Positions 1 through 16,850 of a stretch of 64,000 nt of DNA are shown here, one piece after another. The stretch comes from Spirodela intermedia (taxonomy: Eukaryota > Streptophyta > Magnoliopsida > Alismatales > Araceae). The notes under the pieces were generated by a model. That model saw only the letters and a program-made list of their open reading frames with translations. It was not told the DNA's origin and did not search any database. The DNA is taken from assembly GCA_902729315.2 (NCBI GenBank), contig LR746264.1, positions 7,719,878 through 7,783,877 on the forward strand. Reading direction: 5' to 3'. Within the stretch, counting starts at the first letter, position 1. Every line of letters starts with the position of its first letter. Position numbers and translations under genes: made by a program.

Positions 1-739
1 ATAATGTCTTTGTCCGCAAGTTTGACCTAGCGCCTCCCAGATGCCTGGGCTGCCAGAAGGTCCAACCTCTTTTTGGAAATTCTTCTAATGGAAGCGCATT
101 TCGTTCCCACTTTCCGGAAATCGAGGAGGGCACTCTGATTACTATGTGGGCTAAGAACGAGAGGATTCAGAGAAATTTTGCCTAGAATCATAACATGATC
201 CAAAACATGAAGAATTTGCGTGGATTATTGTAATCCCCTGGAAAACTATCGCTCGTCGGTCGTTGAATGGGTTTCGGTGGGAGAAACGCAGTAGAGATAT
301 TCGGTTGAATAGGCCTAGTTTTTAAATAAAATAATGTCGGCATGACCGTGTTCCCGGGAGCCAGGCGACGACTTAATGGTCATCAGGCGAAGTCAAACCT
401 GACAACCAGGCTTTATGACCAGTTATGAAGGCGCCCAGAAGTTCCATGCAACAGGAAGAGGAAGAGAAGAGAGCTTTGGAAAGGCGAGGAGAGGCGTCGG
501 AGCTCCAAGAACGCAGGTCTTCGGTGGCGGAGGAAGCTCTCTCGTTCTCTCTTTCTTCTCTCGCCTACCCGACAAGATAAAGATGAAGGGCTGAGGTCAC
601 CTTCCTCATACATTCCAGATCGTCGAGCAGCCCCCAATTTCACTGGGAGTTGCTGGATTTCAGAGGAGAGAAGGATCGAGGGAAGAACCTGCGGGGATCT
701 GCGGCCTGTCTTGGAGTCAACAGCGAATTCCGGCCTTCG
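1..739 (+). promoter_or_regulatory. 5' flank of RLK1
   Basis: No coding sequence is supported here. The stretch precedes the RLK1 start codon at 740. The last 250 bases are rich in CT runs (around 536-566), as is common in plant 5' untranslated regions. Unlike the flanks of RLK2, RLK3 and RLK4, I could not align this segment with the upstream blocks of the other copies, so RLK1 seems to lie at or beyond the edge of the duplicated unit. No TATA box or transcription start can be placed with confidence. Confidence 0.4.
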
Positions 740-5571
<4,832 letters not shown>

Positions 5572-7102
5572 TGGAACTTGGTTTTTCTTTCTTCCAGCTG
5601 TCTCTGATCCACTCCTGGTCTGTGTGATACCCCAGCATTCATACTTTCAAATAGCAAATAAAAGCCCGTCTTCGATTGGAGGTCGGGGTCAACGTTTTGA
5701 AAACTTGGAGAAGCTGTAATCCCGCGATATGCGAGACGTGTCTCCGCCTCGGCGCTAGCCGGCGACAGGCCGCCGTTGCCGACACGGTATGAATACAGCC
5801 ATCAGGCGTGCGCCCCGCAGATATCACTGCTTGTCCTTGTCACTGTTCTTCTTTCCACCCCGATTCCTCAATCTTCCAGTCTATAATTTCTCTAGAGAGA
5901 GGAGTCCGATTCTTCCCATTCTTGTTCACTTCCCCGTTGAACGGCCAGCATGATCTATCAGCTAACGTACGGAGGAGAGATTAAGCTGTCTTACGATAAC
6001 CTCGCTCATGAGGTCTCGCTGTTGAGAGGTTTTTGTCCCATTTATAGCGTCCCCATCGTCATTTCTCCCCAAGAATTGGAGGTGTACCCGGTCACCCTCT
6101 CCTATCCCTCGCTGTGGAAGGGAGGGTGTACGTCACATCCGTCTCCAGTCCCTCGACATAGAAAGTTGACTAAAACTATTGATGAATCTGAAGGATGACC
6201 CGCTCCTGAGAGACTGCTGGGGTGGGTGGCGGGTTGAATGTGCGAGGGAAAGGGAAAGCGAATGATTATCCGCGAGGTCCACAACGTCCATTCTTATCCA
6301 GCGAGAGAGAGAGAGAGAGAGAGAGATAAATATGTTTGCCTGGCTGTTAAAGCAAAAAGCCTTCGTCCCCCTACTGTCGGTGAGAATCGTCGCTGGAGGT
6401 TTCTCCATCTCACGGATGACGCCTCTTCTCCCTCCTGCATTAGCGGGTCGTCTGAAAAGACCAGCCACCTTAAATAACACCTCTCATAAATTCCATCATC
6501 AACTCGAATTGACCGAAATTATGGAGTTTCGAAGGACAGCTATCATAAGTCGCCGACAACGGGGTCGTCTACCGACCTCGTGGGCATTATTCGACGAAAA
6601 AAATATCAGCTCGTCGACGGCGCACTCGGTAGACAGGCGACCCGTGCCCGGCAGGTCTACTGTTTTCTCTTCGGTCAACGATGACTTCTGAGGTCAATCA
6701 TATGGACTTCAACAGGTGCAAAGGAGTACTGGTTTGGAGGGGAAGATTAAGACAATTGCCGCTCGCTTGATCCAAGGTTAGCGAGGAATCGACCGCCTCC
6801 GAGGATCGTCGGGAGGGTGAGAAGAGGGGGCCGCCCCACGAAACCTTATCTGGAAGGAGAAGCCCCAGTGGCTTCGGTTCGATGCCGACGTGAGCCAGTG
6901 ATCCCTGGTTTAGAGTAGGCGATACTCGAGATTCTCTGTAGAAGCTGCTTCCGGGCCGGCAAATCAGAGGGGCCTCTTCTCTCAGTCTACGAGATCGCTC
7001 AGGGCAACGGCGGGGTGCCGGAGCTGATAGCTGTGAAGGGTTCGGCTTGGAAGGCTGGGAGGTTCCCTCTTTCGAGACGGCAAGCGCTGTTTCAGGCCCG
7101 GC
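5572..7102 (+). promoter_or_regulatory. Intergenic region with duplicated upstream block of RLK2
   Basis: No gene is seen between RLK1 and RLK2. From about 5786 (gaatacagccatcaggcgtg) to the RLK2 start, the sequence aligns with 43603-45141 upstream of RLK4 and, from about 6085, with 25745-26506 upstream of RLK3. Shared landmarks are a 'gaggagtccgattcttccc' stretch (5899 and 43714), a 'gaccgcctccgaggatcgtc' stretch just before the start region, and an 'aggcccggcATGG' start context. A GA microsatellite lies at about 6302-6326. The block probably carries the promoter and 5' untranslated region of the ancestral gene, but no individual element can be named. Confidence 0.6.
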
Positions 7103-10100
7103 ATGGCCGCCTCCTTCCGTCTGAGAGCCGCCATGCTTCCGGTGGCGCCGCCGCTTCTGCTCTTGCTTCTGATATATGTCGGGAGAATTCGATCAGTTTC
7201 TTCCTCCAGACCCCTTAGATAGTAAGCATTCCCTATTTTCTGCACACCTCTCTCAATTCTATGACACACAAAGCACTCGAATTTCCATAATATATGCGGC
7301 GATTATCGGTCGAACCGATCATCATCCATGTTAAAACTAGATTGCGAAACGCGCATGCTTAATTACATACGCCTGCAATTAATCGGTCGGCCATCTTCGA
7401 TGACTTCTGGGAAAATCGTTGCAGCTGCTGCACTGAGATCTCTGATGGAGGACTGGGAGAACACGCCGCCGAGCTGGGGAAGGTCGGACGATCCCTGCGG
7501 CACCCCCTGGGAAGGAGTTGCCTGCAACAATTCAAGGGTCACTCAATTGTCAGACCCTCCACCCTCCACCCTCCTCTTTATACTGGGCCCCTTCCATCTC
7601 CGACGTCTTAGAAGCAATCCCCTTAACGTCTGGATCCCTTTCAGGGGCCTGTCGTCCATGGGGCTCAAGGGGACGCTGAGCGGAGACATCGGGCAGCTCA
7701 CAGAGCTTCTGTCCCTGTAAGCTCCTCCCATCGCACATCGCCATCTCTGCTTCTTACTTTCTAATGGGATCTAAGCAATCAAAAGGAAATTGCAGTGACC
7801 TTTCATACAACAATGATCTAGGTGGACCGATCACCAAATCCATCGGGAATTTGAAGAGGATCACGACTCTGTAAGACTCATCATCCCCAGATATCATTAC
7901 TGCTCTCCATCCTTCTTCCTCCCCGTCGGCCTTTCGGTCTGATGAATTTGGCGTCAATGGGTGTGTGGGGGTCTTAGGATCATGGTCGCCTGCAGCTTCT
8001 CGGGGAGCATCCCGTCGGAAATCGGCGATCTCGAGGACCTCTCGTACTTGTGAGCGTAACCAGCTCGAGCTAATGAACTTGTTGACGAAGACAAGAAGAG
8101 TAACCGTAACGAAACTTGATTTCCTGAATCCATCTCACTTTTCTTCGCAGAGCTCTGAACTCCAACAATCTCACCGGCATCATACCCCCGAGCTTTGGGA
8201 AGCTCTCTAAACTTTATTGGTTCGACATCGCCGACAACCAGCTCACCGGGCCGATTCCCGTCTCCTCAGGTAGCACCCCCGGCTTGGATCAGCTCCTCCA
8301 CGCGAAGCACTTGTGAGTATTTCTATCTAAGAAAAAACAATCAGGAGAAATCCAAGGCGATTGTCCGCGTGCCAACCATAATTTGTCTTCTCGCCAGCCA
8401 TTTCAACAAGAACCAGCTGTCGGGAACCATCCCGGAGAGTCTCTTCAGCTCCAACATGACCTTGATCCACATGTAAGACGTTTGCCAACCTTCGCACCAG
8501 GAATTTCCGGCCATGGAGGCTCTACTTCTGCTGACTGCTGGTTTGCCCACGTCTTATAGACTCTTCGACGGGAATAGACTGACGGGGGGCATTCCGGAGT
8601 CGCTGGGCCTCGTGACGAAGCTGGAGGTTCTGTGAGTACCCATCCTCCGCCGAAGCTCAGTTTTCTCGTTTGTGATGAACAACCTCCTCGCCACTTCTTA
8701 GTGTTGGACTGATGATGGATCGATCTCCCCATCTCTGCAACAGTCGGCTCGATAGGAATGGTCTGACTGGCCCAGTCCCTCCCGGCATCGGCAACCTGAC
8801 GGCCCTCAGAGAGCTGTAAGAGTATTCCCGGGAGCAGGGTCGCCTCCTTAATTCTCTATCTCGCGTTTCCTTCTCATTCGCTGCCTCACTCACGTCTGGT
8901 TCAGGAACCTGGCGAATAACCGGCTAACGGGAGAGATGCCGGATTTCAGTAGGCTTAGCGTTGTGAACCATGTGTAAGCAGCTTCCCATTACTGAGCCGG
9001 CCGTCGGCGCCGCCGCGTCCTTCGCCGTCGCCTGGTAGTTCTCTAACGTGTCGTCCTCACTGACCGACAGAGACTTGAGCAACAACTCCTTCAGGACGTC
9101 CGAGGCTCCAGCTTGGCTCGGGAAGCTTCAATCTCTCACCGCTCTGTGAGTCTCCGGATAACCCACCCGACTGCTAATCTCCTGAGGAATGGGGAGTCAT
9201 CTCTGATCGTCGTCATCTCCCTTCTTCGTCCAGGGCGATTCAGTCAGGGAATCTCACCGGCGCGGTTCCATCGGCGCTGTTCGGCTTCCCGCAGCTGCAG
9301 GAAGTGTAAGCTCTCTGTGACAGACTTGCACCACCATCATCTGGAAACTCTCAACCTGTTCTTGGAAAGCGCCTCACCGTTGACTCTGGCTCGTGGAAAC
9401 CAGGATCCTGAGAAACAACAGCTTCGATGGCTCCCTCAATCTGGGGCCAAACATAAGCCCCCATCTGCAGGTGCTGGATTTTCAGAACAACAACATCAGC
9501 GGCATCTCGTTCGAATCGTCGAACGTGATCACGCTGAAGTGAGTGAACACTGGGCTTCTGCTCTTCCCATAAAAAGCCAAGTTTGCCCTGGAGAGAGACC
9601 CGCTTCCATTCCTGGATGTAACTCTACGGTGGGTGCAGGCTCATGGGAAATCCTATCTGCAACGCCCAGAACTCGGGTACCAATTACTGCCAAAAGAGTC
9701 TCGAGCAGACGCCCTACACCACCAGTCTCTCCCACTGCGGCTCCTCGACGTGCCCCGAGGATCAGAGTCTCAGTCCCCATAACTGCCAATGCGTTTTCCC
9801 CTACGTGGGGACGCTGATTTTCAGCGGGCCCTTCTTCAGGGATTTGACCAACAGGACGAGGTTCCAGGTTCTCGAGACGAGCCTCTGAACGAAGCTACAT
9901 CTCGCAAACGGGGCAGTGTCCCTCCAGAACCCCTTCTTCGATAGCGACAACTACCTCCAGATTCAGCTGCGGCTCTTCCCCTCGGATGGGCCGTACTTCA
10001 ACCGCTCGGAGGTGATGAGGATCGGGTTCCAGCTGAGCAACCAGACCTACAGGCCTCCCCCCGAGTGGGGGTGGGGGCCTTATGTATTCGTCGCGTTATC

Positions 10101-11985
10101 CTACCTCTTCCCAGGTATCACCTGATTATTCTTGATCTTCTTCTTCTTCTTCTTCATCATCTGGGGAAACAACGCGTTTCAGCTGAGGCGGCCGGTGGCG
10201 AGAAGACGTCGATTGGCACGGGCGTGGTGGCCGGGATAGCGGCCGGAGGCGCTATCCTAGCGGTTGGGATGATATTCCTGGCCGTCTACGCCATGAAGCA
10301 GAGGAGAAGGGCTCAGAGGGCCGTGGAACAGAGCAGACCTTTAGGTGTGTTTCGGAAGAACAGGATACCTGGATCTCCACCCCCCCGCCATTGTTTCCTT
10401 ATATCTCGGCTCGTTTTCTTCAGCATCATGGGGGTCGGGGGGGAAAGACGCTGGCAGCGCGCCGCAGCTGAAGGGAGCGAGATTCTTCTCCTTCGACGAG
10501 CTTAGGAGGAGCACTAACTGCTTCTCAGAAGCTAATGAGATCGGATCCGGAGGCTACGGGAGGGTAAAAAAAACATTCACGTCTCCATCTCTCGCCGCTC
10601 CCTATGGTTTCTGCTTCATCGAGCGGCCCATCGTGAACTGTACACCTCTTCGCCCCGACTTTCAGGTCTACAGAGGCGTTCTTCCGGGGGGCCAACTCGT
10701 CGCCATCAAAAGAGCGCATCAGGGATCCACGCAAGGTGCGCAGGAGTTCAAGACCGAGATCGAGCTGCTCTCGAGGGTCCATCACAGGAACCTCGTTGGC
10801 CTCGTCGGCTTCTGCTTCGACCAGAACGAGCAGATGCTGGTCTACGAGTACATTCCCAACGGAACCCTAAGGGAGAGCTTGTCCGGTGAGCTATCCGCTG
10901 AAGGAAATTCTCCGGCGAGGACCATGAATCCCTCCCTAACCCGGAGGAGATCTTTGTGCAGGGAAGAGCGGGATCCAGCTCAACTGGAACTGGAGGCTGA
11001 GGGTCGCCCTTGGCTCGGCAAGGGGACTAGCCTACCTTCACGAGCTCGCAGACCCGCCGATCATCCATAGAGACGTCAAGAGCAGCAACATCATCCTGGA
11101 CGAGGATTTGACGGCCAAAGTTTCCGACTTTGGTCTCTCCAAGCTGATCTCCGACTGGGAGAAGGGACACGTCTCCACCCAGGTCAAAGGAACCGTGGTG
11201 AGACTTCCTCCCTCCCTCCCTCCCCAGAAGTTAACCCTCCCCTGCTGCTCTCCGAGGTTCTCATCGTGTGGCCCTGTCTCTCTCTTTCTCTCTCCATCTA
11301 TCTATCAATCTCTCTATCTAGATATCTACCTATCTGTTGTTGTCTCTCTCTCTTCATCTCTCAATCTCTCTATCAATATGTCGATCTATCTATCTATTAT
11401 TATTATTTTCTCTCTCTCTCTATCTACCTATTTATGTCTCTCTCTCTCTCTTTCTCTATCGCAGGGCTACCTTGATCCGGAGTATTATATGACCCAGCAA
11501 CTGACGGACAGGAGCGACGTCTACAGCTTCGGGGTGGTGATGCTGGAGCTGATCACCGGGAAGGTACCCATCGAAAAGGGGAGGTACATCGTTCGCGATA
11601 TCAGGGACGCCATGAACTCGCAGGACCGGGACCTGTGCGGCCTGAGGGAGTTCATCGATCCGTACCTCCGCAACTCGCCGGCCCTCGCCGGCTTCGCCAG
11701 GTTCGTCGGCCTGGCCGTGCGCTGCGTCGAGGGGTCGGCGTCGGCGCGCCCCACGATGAGCGATGTTGTGAAGGAGATCGAGTCCATCTTGCGGGACGAA
11801 GGGGTCAACACGGCCCCCACCTCTGCGGCCTCATCCGCTATAGACATCGACGCCGCGAGCGGTGGCGGCGGCGGCGCCCACCCCCCCTACCCCTACGGCG
11901 ACCCGTGGTGAGGAAGGAGGTGAGCAGCGACTCCTTCGACTACAGCGGCGGCTACGCCATGCCCCCTAGGGAAGAACCGAAGTAG
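7103..11985 (+). pseudogene. LRR receptor-like kinase copy 2 (LRR-VIII-1), disrupted
   Basis: Same 19-exon structure as RLK1 and RLK3: 7103-7221, 7425-7548, 7645-7716, 7796-7870, 7978-8049, 8151-8312, 8398-8472, 8560-8631, 8744-8815, 8905-8973, 9071-9145, 9234-9305, 9404-9538, 9639-10114, 10183-10344, 10424-10563, 10666-10885, 10962-11197, 11465-11985. Three lesions are visible against RLK3. Exon 1 is 119 nt instead of 118, with a net 2-base loss near its end (about 7206-7221), so the signal peptide and the LRR domain are in different frames. In exon 14, TGG has become TGA (9886-9888), a stop in the extracellular domain. In exon 19 one C is lost near 11904, giving a TGA at 11909-11911 about 25 codons early. 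Kinase motifs ([11 protein letters not shown]) are otherwise intact. A separate transcript starting inside the gene cannot be excluded. Recent decay is likely, because most exons keep exact family lengths. Confidence 0.85.
11284..11462. repeat. CT/ATCT microsatellite in intron 18 of RLK2
   Basis: Intron 18 of the second RLK copy (11198-11464) is mostly TCTC and ATCT/ATTT runs ending directly at the acceptor (tatcgcag). The equivalent intron holds a long CT run in RLK3 and ATCC/ATCT runs in RLK4, but is a plain 112-base intron in RLK1. Confidence 0.85.
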
Positions 11986-12009
11986 CAGAACCCAGTTCCT
12001 ATCTCCTCC

Positions 12010-12160
12010 CCATTTGCAAAAAAAAAAACGAAGCTGGATGAAAGTTAAAAAGATTTGTAGTGTTACATTAAAGCCGGAGAATCAAAGATTTTTCTTTTCT
12101 GATGGAAACCCAGGAGAGGGGCCCCTGAGGGTCCACTGCCTGATGTTCGAATACAGAGTG
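12010..12160 (-). pseudogene. ALG6 3'-end fragment carried with RLK2
   Basis: The sequence just downstream of RLK2 matches the convergent 3' end of ALG6 downstream of RLK4 (about 49855-50020). Shared stretches are the tail after the RLK stop (tagcagaaccca, ctcctccccattt), then 'ccggagaatcaaagattttt', 'gaaacccaggagagg' and 'gggtccactgcctgatgttc'. The match stops at about 12155, where unrelated sequence begins. It covers only the ALG6 3' flank and final codons, so it has no coding capacity. It shows that the duplicated unit extended past the RLK into its neighbour. Confidence 0.8.
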
Positions 12161-12229
12161 ATGGGGGAGGATTATCCGGGTGTAATAGAGATCAAATAAA
12201 CTATGCAGAAAACGCCTATACTATAAGGA

Positions 12230-12990
12230 ATAGACGACGGATAAAACTAAGTCTGGCTCGAAAATCATCCACGGTCAGGGAAACGGGGCTAGGACCGGGC
12301 GATTTAGGCAAACCGCAGTCGTAGAGTGCTCGCAGTTAACAAAGCAGATCTAATTTATCAAGGGGGAGTGACCACCCAATGCAAAGAGTAGTGGCTATCC
12401 TAACAAAGCAGACCCGATTTACCAAGGGTCGATTGTTGAGCAAACAAGATTGTGCTGGACCAGCAGCGGACTCCGTAAGTCAGAGCGTTAGAGAGGGCGG
12501 CAGGTGAACCAGAGCGACGGGAAGTTGGAGCGTCGGGCATTAGGCTAGGAGAGCAGAGATGAGGGTTGTGGAGGATGGAAGGAGATTCGTCGGCGGCGGC
12601 GAGTGCGGAGTCCTAGGGGACAGGGAGTGGCGGAGCGATGACGATGGTAGAGGAGAGCGGTGTCCAAGGGGGCGACCGGGTGAGACGGTGGTGATAGTGG
12701 CTGATGGAAGGCTGATCGTGATGATGGAGGGGAAAAGGTGACAGTGTGGGTAGAGGGAGCGGTCGGCGAAGGACGGCGGAAGGTTGACGGTGGCGTTGGA
12801 GGGGTGACAACGGTGGTGGCGGATGGAGAGGCGGGCCGACGAAAAGGGCGACAACAGTGACGGTGGAAGGAAATGGAGACGGGATAACACTCCAACCGGG
12901 AGCACGGGGTTCTCACGACCAACCTTTACCGGGGAGACGGGTCCTCACGACCTAGATCAATTTCTATGGATTTACCAAAGTGAGAAGAAT
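12230..12990 (-). mobile_element. GC-rich retroelement-like insert (probable LTR piece)
   Basis: A GC-rich block with biased CCG/ACC/TCC content on the minus strand and no credible protein. Its reverse complement near 12860-12930 (ggttggtcgtgag..ccgtgctcccggt) resembles 31930-31975 downstream of RLK3 (ggttggtcagagg..cgccgctcccggt), which lies in the opposite orientation. Both copies sit at the same place relative to an RLK 3' end. I infer pieces of one GC-rich LTR family. The long open frames across it are low-complexity and are not called as genes. Confidence 0.4.
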
Positions 12991-14256
12991 TAGTGTGGAA
13001 TGCTAAAGCTCAAAAATCCCAAATATGAGAAAGGGTTGATCGGGGTATAACAAAAATTAAACAAAGCACTTAAAAGATTGGGCTCAATCAGGCTACACAA
13101 AGGATGGAGAAAGAAGGCCCAAATGGGCGTGGGTATATAAACCTAAGAGAGGCCAAATAAAAAGAGGATCTTTTTTCGCACTCAAATAAGAGGTGGCGAC
13201 TGAGTGATATACAACGGAGACCTCAGGGTTGCAAGGATGCGCTCTCCACTTTTTTCTCTCTTTTCTTAACTCCTTAGACCCCTCTTTATTTTGTAGATGA
13301 TGAGTATCATTTAATAGATGACATTTTATTGAATTTTTAACTAGTTATTATTTTCTATCCCTAGACTTCTCACATCTTGACAGTGACACCAAGGCAAAAG
13401 AAAGGAAATCTGTATCAAGTTGTGCAATTTCTTTTAGCTTTATAATTTTTTCCAGATATCTTATCGTCTTACAAATCCAATAAATATTTTATCTCTTCAA
13501 ACAATCATGTTTTGATGATTTGGTGACAGAATCATCAAGCATATCATTGGAAATCATTTTTTGGGTAGCAAACAATTTTCTAGGTAGCAAATGATCATGT
13601 CTTGATGATTTAGTGACAAAATCATCAGCACATCACATAAAATTATTTTTTGGGTTTCGTATTTTGACCCTTGGATCAAATCTGATTTCATGGTTCCACA
13701 TAGAATTAGATCAAGATATTTTGGAAAAACTTAGCATAGTTAATTTATTATTTATATAATTTTTTTTCATGATTTTATCAAATGTTTATCAAATGAAATT
13801 TCTATATTTTTGACCCTGGGAATGGATTCGATTTTACAATCGCCACATGAAATTAGGTTAATGTTTTTTGGAAAAGTGCAGTATAGTTAATTTCTTATCT
13901 TCTGTAATTTTTTCATGATTTTAGAATAAGTTTAGTTTAGGTTTCTAGATTTTACATTACTATTTTCTCTATTTTTTTTATGTCCTTGATTTCTAATTTT
14001 TGACCTCTAATAATGTTGTTGTTCAGGGAATGACATATTGAATTACAAGATAACTTTTAAAGATATTAAATTAGAGTTAGTCATCTATATATTCTGAGAT
14101 TTTATTAACTTTTAGAGTTAGATAATGATATTTTCAACTTTCTAATTTCATTGAGGATCGACATAAAATCTCTATAATTAAAGAGAGTTTATTTAGGGTT
14201 TTCATTATAAATATTAAGTTTGAGTGCTTACATTAACGACAACTTTGGGCACATCA
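12991..14256 (+). mobile_element. Probable 5' LTR region of a Ty3/gypsy-type element
   Basis: AT-rich sequence ending in CA at 14255-14256, immediately before a tRNA-Asp-type primer site after an AATT spacer. The 5' limit of the LTR is not resolved: no clear matching 3' LTR was found, so only the right boundary is supported. Two similar segments around 13501-13640 (aatcatgttttgatgatttggtgac and its repeat) form a short direct repeat inside it. Confidence 0.4.
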
Positions 14257-14261
14257 AATTT

Positions 14262-14279
14262 TGGCGCCATTGTCGGGGA
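14262..14279 (+). other. Retrotransposon primer-binding site (tRNA-Asp type)
   Basis: TGGCGCCATTGTCGGGGA is complementary, with two differences, to the 3' end of plant tRNA-Asp (consensus site TGGCGCCGTTGCCGGGGA). It sits five to six bases after an LTR-like CA end. Such sites are standard in several plant gypsy lineages. It marks the start of the internal region of a + strand element. Confidence 0.75.
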
Positions 14280-14639
14280 AATTAGCCAAAGTTGGCGTCA
14301 TTATTGTGTTTGTCTGTTTTGTTTTTCTTTTTACATTTTTTTTATAGAGAAAAAAAAAGAAGATAAAGCAAAACTCAATGCACATGCCCCAAAGGTGGTA
14401 AGTCACTTGAGGTATTTCTAAACTCTAGATTTTTAATTGATTTATGCTTGGTAGGAGATCTCTAAACCCTAATTTGATTTCACCAGAATATGTTCCTACC
14501 TTTAAAATTTCTAAAAGCTCTAAACCTACTAGAATGGATAATATGAGTGAAAATCTTGAGTAGGTTAATGAAGAGCCTAAGTCTTTGAATGAATATTCTA
14601 ATCCATCTAGTGGCATTAAACTTTTTGAAAACCTATTTG

Positions 14640-14745
14640 CATGCATGATATTAAATTAGGTATTTTTCAGATTTTATCAATTTTTTATGGAAATTTAAAT
14701 GAAAACACTTATGATCATTTGCAATGTGAATTGGATGAAAACAAA
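14640..14745 (+). pseudogene. Possible gag N-terminal remnant
   Basis: A short translation (IKLGIFQILSIFYG, then ENTYDHL) resembles the start of plant gypsy gag, which commonly runs 'F-x-I-K-P ... F-x-G ... E-D-P-x-x-H-L'. Position downstream of a primer site supports this. It is cut off at about 14745 by a dispersed AT-rich repeat. The call rests on a few residues. Confidence 0.3.
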
Positions 14746-16135
14746 GTTCTACTTGGTGATTTTATGTAATTGATTACATATAATTTAATTGGTAAAATTA
14801 AGATCTGTAAAAGTCAAAAGAATTATAATTTAATGAAAAAGAATTTTAAAATTTGAAATCACATAAAGTATCACTAAATTAAGTGAAAATTAAGTTGAAA
14901 GTAGGAAATGTAAAGTTCTGACCTCACGACAATGATCATTAAAATTCTATATTTAGGATGATAATCGTGTGATGTCTATAGCCTCAAGGGTTCTCTTTAG
15001 ACAAAGATGACGTGAATAATCTCTACATTTTTTTGTGAAGTCTAGAAAGTAATGAAGGTGGGTTATTGAATCATCTCTAGTGGTTGTCACCCATCGGAGT
15101 AACAAAATAGTGACTTTGCGGTTCTCCGACAACTATTACCTAACAAAGATGAGCTAGAAGAAGATGGGGTGCGTCTTGGGGAACTTCATCCTTAAGTCCA
15201 CACGACAGGAGAAGGCTCTTCATCGCATTTAGTATGCTTTCAAGAGGTGCCGATTTATCTCTCAACGGATCGTCTTCTTCTCGACGACGGCTTGTTCATC
15301 AATCAATCAAAGATCATTTACTCGATGAATTTACGATCCTTTTATTCATAATTATTTAGAAATTTTAGTAACAATGCTTCATGAATCATGTTGATAAGAT
15401 TTTTGTCGATGATTGAGTGATTCTAGTAGCTTAATAGTTCATCAGTAATCTATAGGAAAATCATGATTTAATCAAACAAAAATATGAGTTTTGGCTCTAG
15501 TAGAATTCAAACCCTTGTTAATGACTCACCTCTATGCGAGAAAGTGAAATAAGTACTTGAATATTCATATAAAGTGACATCATAAGAGTATCTTATTCTT
15601 ATAAATGAGAGATATTTTAGATATTAAAATCATAGGAAACCTTTGGGAAGCCAGTTTAGTTCCACATTGATTATTTTATGAGTTTTGAGACATATCTATT
15701 ATAAAAGAAGATCTTACGATCAATAAGCCTCTCTTTTGCGTGTATGACCATTCCTTGCCCCACGCCTGGTTGACCATCAGTGAAGTGGAAGGGGAGTGAT
15801 GCACAAATGTCACCTACTGGTCCTTAGCCACTCGAGTCTCACAACTTGTGGCTTCACCCAATTGTACTTCTAACCAGCTTGCGAGCCCAACTGGCCAACA
15901 TGTCTGCCCCTTTTTCTATATTTTTATTTTATTTTATTGTCTTCATTTATCTCAAAAACATGATTATAAAAGTTCACAAAAAATCACATAATTAGCCAAA
16001 AATTGACATTAACTAACTAAAAACCACTTTTTACAATTTAACATAAATATAAGTCTATTTATCATGAGTTAAGACTTTAAATATATTATTAATTAATTAT
16101 TAACTCATGATAATAAAGACTTATCACTTCGCACA
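14735..16135 (-). repeat. Dispersed AT-rich repeat, copy A
   Basis: About 1.4 kb matching 21360-22885 (copy B) and 38340-39480 (copy C) throughout. Landmarks in order: 'attataatt(t/g)a(a)tgaaaa', 'aagttgaaagtaggaaa', 'tgacctcacgacaatgatc', 'gatgtctatagcctcaagg', 'ccacactggttgac'-type GC patch, 'tagccactcgag', then the end motif 'ttaactcatgataataaagacttatca'. No protein is encoded. It is likely a solo LTR or non-autonomous element of one family. Strand is arbitrary, taken from the partial copies at 17684 and 20570 that read the opposite way. Confidence 0.65.
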
Positions 16136-16850
16136 TAAATTTAGAGAGTGACTTTGCTGTATATGTCTAAGGGAAGCCTTTGAGGCCATAGACATCCCTC
16201 AGATATCTTCTAAACATAATTTTTTTTTGTAATTGCTATTGTGATGTCAAAACTTTATGTTCTTTGTTTAAACTCATTTAATCTTTGAGTTAATGATAGT
16301 TTTGATTGAATTTAAGTTTTGAAACTCTTCTTTAGTCCATTACGATTCATTTGATGCTTACACATGTCGATTTCATCAATTAAAGTTTCTAAAATTAAAT
16401 TCACAATAATTACTAAGTGGAACTCTATTTTCTTTAGAATCATTGTTCTTCGAACACTAATGTCTTCTTGATGTCATCACCTGAATTTTCCTTTTTCTCT
16501 AATTTTAAAAAGGATTTTTTTATGATCTTTTAGTCTAAAATCATATAGAATCGTATTCTTTGATAAAAAAAATTAAAATTATGTCTGATATTATCATTCA
16601 TCCCTATGATCCACATGAAAAATTCTCACTATTTTTGGACTCTTTATTGATTTAGAATTAAGATGTTTTTGTGAAAATAATTCTAAAAATTTGAAACTTA
16701 TTGTTTTCTAATTATATAAAATTTTAATTTCCGTGATTTAATATACAAAGATTATGCTACATTAGGCAACACAATTGTCAAATTGAAGGAAGATTCAAGT
16801 CTCTTAAATTCTTAGATTTAACTCAAGTCTATGTCCTACAAAATACACTA
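16136..16850 (+). other. AT-rich tract, likely decayed internal part of a gypsy element
   Basis: No feature can be supported directly. The tract lies between dispersed repeat A and recognisable gypsy pol sequence on the + strand, so it is probably the decayed gag/protease part of that element. All frames are closed by many stops. Confidence 0.3.

Noticed and set aside
9113-9817. 234-codon open frame on the + strand
   Set aside because: Crosses RLK2 exons 11-14 and their introns in a non-coding frame; GC-rich exons create long accidental frames.
12540-12922. Overlapping minus-strand open frames of 120-125 codons
   Set aside because: Low-complexity Pro/Ser/Thr readings of a CCG/TCC-biased block without start context or family resemblance.
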